The notes under the pieces: generated by a model
The model's database searches: none
Told to the model about the DNA's origin: nothing
What the model saw: the letters and a program-made list of their open reading frames with translations, nothing else
In this document: positions 60,167-64,000 of the stretch, in pieces
Position numbering within the stretch: the stretch's first letter is position 1
How the letters are laid out: every line of letters begins with the position of its first letter
Assembly (NCBI RefSeq): GCF_017814915.1
Contig: NZ_JAGIPZ010000002.1
Location: 62,001-126,000 of the forward strand
Origin: Herbaspirillum sp. LeCh32-8
GTDB lineage: Bacteria > Pseudomonadota > Gammaproteobacteria > Burkholderiales > Burkholderiaceae_D
Reading direction: 5' to 3'
Length of the DNA stretch: 64,000 nucleotides
Position numbers and translations under genes: made by a program

Positions 60167-60355
60167 CGTCGTCCCTGCGAAAGCAGGGACCCAGCGTCTT
60201 TCGTTGCATCCCGCCGAGGCATGAGCGGCACAACAAACGTCACTGGGTCCCTGCTTTCGCAGGGACGACACCTAGGCGGTTGGCAACGCCGGTGGAGTCT
60301 CAAGTGACCACTTGCCCGTCATCCCGGCGCAGGCCGGGACCCAGTGTCGTTCGCG
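60167..60355. repeat. REP-like extragenic repeat cluster
   Basis: Three copies of a short imperfect palindrome (type GTCGTCCCTGCG ... AGGGACCCAG) lie between the convergent MetQ-like and LLM genes. Copies A (60168-60194) and B (60243-60269) are perfect 27-bp inverted copies of each other. Copy C (60317-60344, with CGGC variants) is in the same direction as A and less alike. Similarity continues past CCAG for about 15 bp. This is a common kind of dispersed repeat in proteobacteria and may end or protect both transcripts. Confidence 0.85.
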
Positions 60356-60382
60356 GTGCGGAAAGGAAGATTGGCAGAGGCC

Positions 60383-61732
60383 TCAGGCGGCCTGCGCGGA
60401 TGATGCAGGGAGATTGACCGGCCGCGCCAGGCCGAAATGTTCGCGCAGTGTGCGCCCCACATATTCAGTGCGGAACAGGCCGCGTTGCTGCAGGATCGGC
60501 ACCACGCCATCGGCGAAATCCTGCAAGCCGCTGGGCAGCGCATCGGGCATGAGGTTGAAGCCGTCGGCTGCGCCGGCCTTGAACCAGCGCTCGATCTCAT
60601 CGGCAATCTGTTCCGGCGTACCGACCAGCACCCGATGGCCGCCGCCGCCGCACAGCGCGCGGATCACGTCGCGCACCGTGTGCGCGCGGCTCTTCACCAG
60701 CGACAGCGTGGCGTGGAAGAAGGTGTGGTTGCCGTTGCCGCCGTTGGGCAGCGCCAGGTCGGCCGGCAGCGGCTTGTCCAGCTCCAGGCGCTCGACCGGG
60801 ATGCCCAGCGTGCCGGCCAGCCGCTTCAGGCTGTAGCTCCACGGAATCATGTCGACCAGCTCGTCGCGCCGGCGCAGCGCTTGCGCTTCGGTGGCGCCGA
60901 CGATGGTGGCCAGGCCCGGCAGGATCTTCACCGCATGCGGCCCGCGCCCCAGTGCGGCGGCGCGTTCATTGATGGCGCGGCTATAAGCCAGCGATTCTTC
61001 TATCGTGTGCGCCGCCGAGAACACCGCCTCGGCATGGCGCGCGGCCAGCTCGCGACCGTCGCCGGAGCCGCCGGCCTGTATCAGCACCGGTTGTCCTTGC
61101 GGCGTGCGCGGCAGGTTCAGCGGGCCCTGCACGCTGAAGTGCGCGCCGCGATGCGAGATCGGGCGCACCCTGGACTCGTCGATGAAGCGGCCGCTGGCCT
61201 TGTCGCCGATGACGGCGTCGTCTTCCCAGCTGTTCCACAAGGCCTTGACCACGCTGGTGAATTCATCGGCGCGCGCGTAGCGGCCGCCGTGGTCGGGGAC
61301 GGCGTCCAACCCGAAGTTGCGCGCCGAGCCCGGGTCGGCGGTGGTGACGATGTTCCAGCCGGCGCGACCGCCGCTGACATGATCCAGCGTGGCGAAGCGG
61401 CGCGCGATGTTGTACGGCTCGTTATAGCTGGTGGAGGCGGTGCCGATGATGCCGATGTGCGTGGTAGCCGCCGCGACGGTGGCCAGCAGCACGGTCGGCT
61501 CCAGCGCCGTGATCGGGCGAAAGTCGATCTGCTCGATGATGGAGGCATTGTCGGCCAGGAACACCGCGTCGAACTTGGCGGCCTCGGCGATGCGCGCCAC
61601 CTTGACGTAGTGAGCGGCATCGGTGAAGGCCAGCGGGTCGGCCTCCGGCAGGCGCCAGGCCGACGGGATGAAACCGGAGTGCAGGATGTTGACGTTCAGG
61701 TGCAACTGGCGCGGCGCGGTGGTCTGGCTCAT
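60383..61732 (-). CDS. LLM-class flavin-dependent monooxygenase (NtaA/SnaA/DszA type)
   Basis: A 449-aa luciferase-like monooxygenase: LHLNVNILHSGFIPSAWRLPE at the start, FDAVFLADNASI, and RNFGLDAVPDHGGRYARADEF, typical of the NtaA/SnaA/DszA group. These use FMNH2 from a separate reductase to oxidise organosulfur compounds, chelators or similar substrates. The ATG at 61732 begins MSQTTAPRQLHLN. A DUF3088 gene lies 13 bp upstream in the same direction, probably in one operon. Confidence 0.88.
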   Translation of the reverse strand: MSQTTAPRQLHLNVNILHSGFIPSAWRLPEADPLAFTDAAHYVKVARIAEAAKFDAVFLADNASIIEQIDFRPITALEPTVLLATVAAATTHIGIIGTASTSYNEPYNIARRFATLDHVSGGRAGWNIVTTADPGSARNFGLDAVPDHGGRYARADEFTSVVKALWNSWEDDAVIGDKASGRFIDESRVRPISHRGAHFSVQGPLNLPRTPQGQPVLIQAGGSGDGRELAARHAEAVFSAAHTIEESLAYSRAINERAAALGRGPHAVKILPGLATIVGATEAQALRRRDELVDMIPWSYSLKRLAGTLGIPVERLELDKPLPADLALPNGGNGNHTFFHATLSLVKSRAHTVRDVIRALCGGGGHRVLVGTPEQIADEIERWFKAGAADGFNLMPDALPSGLQDFADGVVPILQQRGLFRTEYVGRTLREHFGLARPVNLPASSAQAA

Positions 61733-61745
61733 GGCGAGGCTCCGC

Positions 61746-62090
61746 TCAATGCACGCGCGGGAACCCGTGGCGTTGCGCCAGCAGGTCAAGGATGCGGCGG
61801 GTGTCGGTGACGAAGCGGCGACCGTTGGCCGATTGCGCATCCTCCGGCGGCGGCGCCTGGTCGCCCAGGATCAGCACCGGCAGCCCCTGGTGCTGCTCGC
61901 CCAGCAAGGCGACCACCTCGGCGCGCGGGCGCGTGAAGGGCAGGCGCTTGATGTCCAGCCCTCTGGCGCGTTCCGGATCGCCCGCCAGCAGGCCTTCAAC
62001 GGGAATGCCGTCAGGGCAGACGAAGCTCTGGGCAGGATGGGCGGGGTCGGTAAAACCGTGTTCAAGCAACAGCAGCAGGTCGCGGCTCAT
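61746..62090 (-). CDS. DUF3088 family protein (thioredoxin-like)
   Basis: A 114-aa protein: MSRDLLLLLEHGFTDPAHPAQSFVCPDG, then GLPVLILGD, matching DUF3088 with a thioredoxin-like layout. The usual CxxC near residue 25 reads CPDG here, so the second Cys is missing and disulfide chemistry is unlikely. It is the first gene of the unit that includes the LLM monooxygenase. Function unknown. Confidence 0.8.
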   Translation of the reverse strand: MSRDLLLLLEHGFTDPAHPAQSFVCPDGIPVEGLLAGDPERARGLDIKRLPFTRPRAEVVALLGEQHQGLPVLILGDQAPPPEDAQSANGRRFVTDTRRILDLLAQRHGFPRVH

Positions 62091-62258
62091 GGCGCAGGTT
62101 TCCTTTGAGTGGTGATCGAAAGATTCTGGGTCGCCGACGATGCAGCGGCCACGAATATATCTGCATAACCATATGCGGGCCGGCGCTACAATGCCAACGT
62201 GCCCGGGGAGGGCCGTGCCGTCCGATCAACAACGATTACTGACTACTGACGACTGCCG

Positions 62259-63278
62259 ATGGGTTTTCTTTCTTTGCTGTTGCTGCTGCCGCTGGCCTTG
62301 ATGGTTGCCGGCCTGGCGGCGTGGGGTTCATTCGCATTGTGGTTCCAGCTGCCGGGTCCGGTGTGGCTTCGCATTGCCGTGATCGGCCTCTGGTGCCTGC
62401 CGGCACTGGCTACGCTGGCGGCCCTGGCCGGCTGGAGCGGCATCTGGCGCTGGGCGCCGGCGGCCTTCGTGTTGAGCGTGGTGCTGATGTTCTCGTGGTG
62501 GCACACCATCGTGCCCAGCCATGAACGTGTATGGGCCGACGACGTGGCGCGCATGCTGGGTTCGCAGGTACAGGGCGACCAAGTGGTGCTGGAGAACGTG
62601 CGCAACTTCGCCTGGCGCAGCGAGACCGACTACGACGCCCATTGGGAAACGCGCCGCTACGATCTCGGCCAACTGGTCTCGGCCGACCTGCTGCTGTCGT
62701 ACTGGATGGGCCCGGCGATCGCGCACACGCTGGTGTCCTTCGGCTTTGCCGATGGCCGGCGGCTGGTGTTCTCGCTGGAGATCCGGCGCGAAAAGGGCGA
62801 GAGCTTCTCCGCCCTGGGCGGCTTCTTCCGCCGTTTCGAAACCGTCATCGTCGCCGCCGACGAGAGCGATATCGTGCGCACCCGCACCAATGCGCGCGGC
62901 GAGGACGTCTATCTGTATCGGCTGCGCCTGCGGCCCGAGCAGCTGCGGCTGGTCTTCCTCGGCTACCTGGAACGCGCGGCCCAGCTGCGCGCCGAGCCGA
63001 GGTTCTACAACACGCTCACCAGCAATTGCACCACCATCGTATTCGAGCTGGCGCGCCGGCTGTCGCCCACGCTGCCGCTGAACTATCGGTTGCTGCTGTC
63101 GGGCTACTTCGCCGAGTACGCCTACGACCATGGCGGCCTGGTGGACGGTCATTCCTTCGAGGAGCTGAAAGCCGCCGGCCGCATCACGCAGCGCGCGCTG
63201 GACGGCGGCACGGATGAACACTATTCCAAGGCCATCCGGCGCGGTGTGCCCGGCGTGAGCGAGGCGGAGTTGCGTTGA
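62259..63278 (+). CDS. DUF4105 domain membrane protein
   Basis: A 339-aa protein with three hydrophobic segments at the N-terminus (residues about 4-24, 27-50 and 62-85), then a DUF4105 domain with YDLGQLVSADLLLSYWMGPAIAHT and the conserved YNTLTSNCTTIVFELAR. The Asn-Cys-Thr-Thr segment suggests a cysteine-peptidase-like or lipobox-free catalytic site, but this is not established. Envelope role unknown. Confidence 0.83.
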   Translation: MGFLSLLLLLPLALMVAGLAAWGSFALWFQLPGPVWLRIAVIGLWCLPALATLAALAGWSGIWRWAPAAFVLSVVLMFSWWHTIVPSHERVWADDVARMLGSQVQGDQVVLENVRNFAWRSETDYDAHWETRRYDLGQLVSADLLLSYWMGPAIAHTLVSFGFADGRRLVFSLEIRREKGESFSALGGFFRRFETVIVAADESDIVRTRTNARGEDVYLYRLRLRPEQLRLVFLGYLERAAQLRAEPRFYNTLTSNCTTIVFELARRLSPTLPLNYRLLLSGYFAEYAYDHGGLVDGHSFEELKAAGRITQRALDGGTDEHYSKAIRRGVPGVSEAELR

Positions 63279-63342
63279 GCCGTGCTGACCCGCATTGACC
63301 CGCATTGATGCCTCGGCCTGTGGCGGCCGCTGTCGAGGCCAT

Positions 63343-63374
63343 AAAAAAGCCCGGGAACGTTGCCGTCCCCGGGC
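63343..63374 (-). terminator. Rho-independent terminator of gallate dioxygenase gene
   Basis: On the minus strand GCCCGGGG ... CCCGGGC followed by TTTTTT forms a strong stem-loop, placed 45 bp after the gene's stop codon. Confidence 0.85.
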
Positions 63375-63418
63375 GACCTCCGCCGGCCCCTGCGGGCGGC
63401 AGGAGCTGCTCACCGTGA

Positions 63419-64000
63419 TTATTGGGTGCCGGTCTTGCCTGCGCTTGCATCCTTGCCGGCGTTCCAGTCGGCCGCGCGGTCCGAGGCCGATCCCGCCACC
63501 GAATACAGCGCGCCCGGCGCATTGCGGGTCTGCTGGAAGTCGGCCAGCGACTGGCCGCGCATGGCGGCGTAGATGTGCAGGTTGGATACACCCACCACCG
63601 CACCCAGCTTCTCCAGCAGGAAGAAGATCACGCCGTAGCGAATCATGGCCTGCCAGTCGCGGCGGCTGATCATGTCGCGCTCTTCGGGCGAGAGGCCGGC
63701 TTCTTCATAGGTCGATGCCGGGTCGGCCAGGAAACGTTCGCGGAAGGCCGGCTGGATCAGCTGATACAGGTAACGGTTGACGCGGTAGCGCTCGTTGCTG
63801 GTCTGCAGCGTGAACGGGTAGGTGCCTTCCAATTTCTCGATGCCGTCCAGCTGGTACGCCACGTGCGCGCGGTGCTCCTCTGCGCGGCGCGCCTGCAGGG
63901 CGGATTCGACGGCATTGTCGTCAGCGGCGGGTTCATAGACGGCCACCGCGATGCCGGTCATCGACGGCAGGTAGTACTCGCGGTGGCGGCAGTGGATGCC
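63419..64000 (-). CDS. Gallate dioxygenase, C-terminal part (cut by window edge)
   Basis: The visible 193 codons, with the frame open to the window edge, encode the end of an extradiol dioxygenase of the LigB superfamily fused to a LigA-like domain. RYRVNRYLYQLIQPAFRERFL, GLSPEERDMISRRDWQAMIRYG and SNLHIYAAMRG are typical of the LigA-like tail of gallate dioxygenase (GalA/DesB). The catalytic LigB part lies outside the window. It would open the ring of gallate in lignin-derived aromatic breakdown. A protocatechuate 4,5-dioxygenase fusion is a less likely alternative. Confidence 0.85.
   Translation of the reverse strand, partial: GIHCRHREYYLPSMTGIAVAVYEPAADDNAVESALQARRAEEHRAHVAYQLDGIEKLEGTYPFTLQTSNERYRVNRYLYQLIQPAFRERFLADPASTYEEAGLSPEERDMISRRDWQAMIRYGVIFFLLEKLGAVVGVSNLHIYAAMRGQSLADFQQTRNAPGALYSVAGSASDRAADWNAGKDASAGKTGTQ

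Noticed and set aside
63286-63305. Tandem 10-bp repeat (TGACCCGCAT twice) after the DUF4105 gene.
   Set aside because: Only two units; too short to support a functional call.

Overview
The window is chromosomal DNA from a high-GC betaproteobacterium. The conserved block ompA-ubiG-gph / gyrA-serC-pheA-hisC-tyrA-aroA-cmk-rpsA-ihfB-lapA-lapB and the dnaX-ybaB-recR group are the Burkholderiales arrangement. Overall gene style (ribose operon, LysR/MFS pairs, sulfur-type monooxygenases, a gallate dioxygenase at the edge) points to Oxalobacteraceae, probably Herbaspirillum or a near relative; this genus call is inference. There are no rRNA or tRNA genes, no insertion sequences, no prophage genes and no CRISPR array. 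The one RNA gene is tmRNA.

Layout. (1) 0.2-7.2 kb: a divergent catabolic-looking cluster. An aconitase-family hydratase, a GntR/FCD regulator and a signal-less solute-binding protein run leftward; a Tat-exported beta-propeller lactonase and an anion-symporter MFS permease run rightward from a shared AT-rich promoter. (2) 7.5-13.7 kb: a complete ribose operon rbsBACRKD with a perfect 16-bp LacI-type operator. (3) 13.7-16.3 kb: a LysR regulator divergent from a DHA2 efflux pump. (4) 16.4-16.9 kb: ssrA (tmRNA), tag ANDNSYALAA. (5) 16.9-23.2 kb, leftward: a large DUF748 envelope protein, gph, ubiG and a short OmpA-like protein. (6) 23.9-35.4 kb, rightward: gyrA, then serine/aromatic amino acid biosynthesis, cmk, rpsA and ihfB. 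(7) 35.6-42.8 kb: an orphan amino-acid-type binding protein, lapA-lapB, ugd, heptose kinase, a ComEA-like protein and a GAF-GGDEF cyclase. (8) 42.9-46.5 kb: dnaX, ybaB, a YciI protein and recR. (9) 46.9-51.2 kb: a CaiB-type CoA-transferase followed by a three-gene ABC importer. (10) 51.8-57.9 kb: a PAS-PAS-GGDEF-EAL protein, a frameshifted sirtuin, a DHA2 efflux pump, a GlcG/HbpS protein and its divergent LysR regulator. (11) 58.0-62.1 kb: probable organosulfur scavenging genes (SfnB/DszC-like flavoprotein, MetQ-like binding protein, LLM monooxygenase, DUF3088 protein) with a REP-like inverted repeat between convergent genes. (12) 62.3-64 kb: a DUF4105 membrane protein and the 3' part of a gallate dioxygenase gene cut by the window edge.

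Most notable signals: an A9 run in dnaX placed so that slippage would give a short gamma-type product; alanine at GyrA position 83; the undescribed aconitase/lactonase/permease cluster; a two-base loss that splits the sirtuin; nearly identical tandem PAS domains; perfect inverted repeats in the LysR/HbpS promoter; and a shared motif upstream of the sulfur-type genes.
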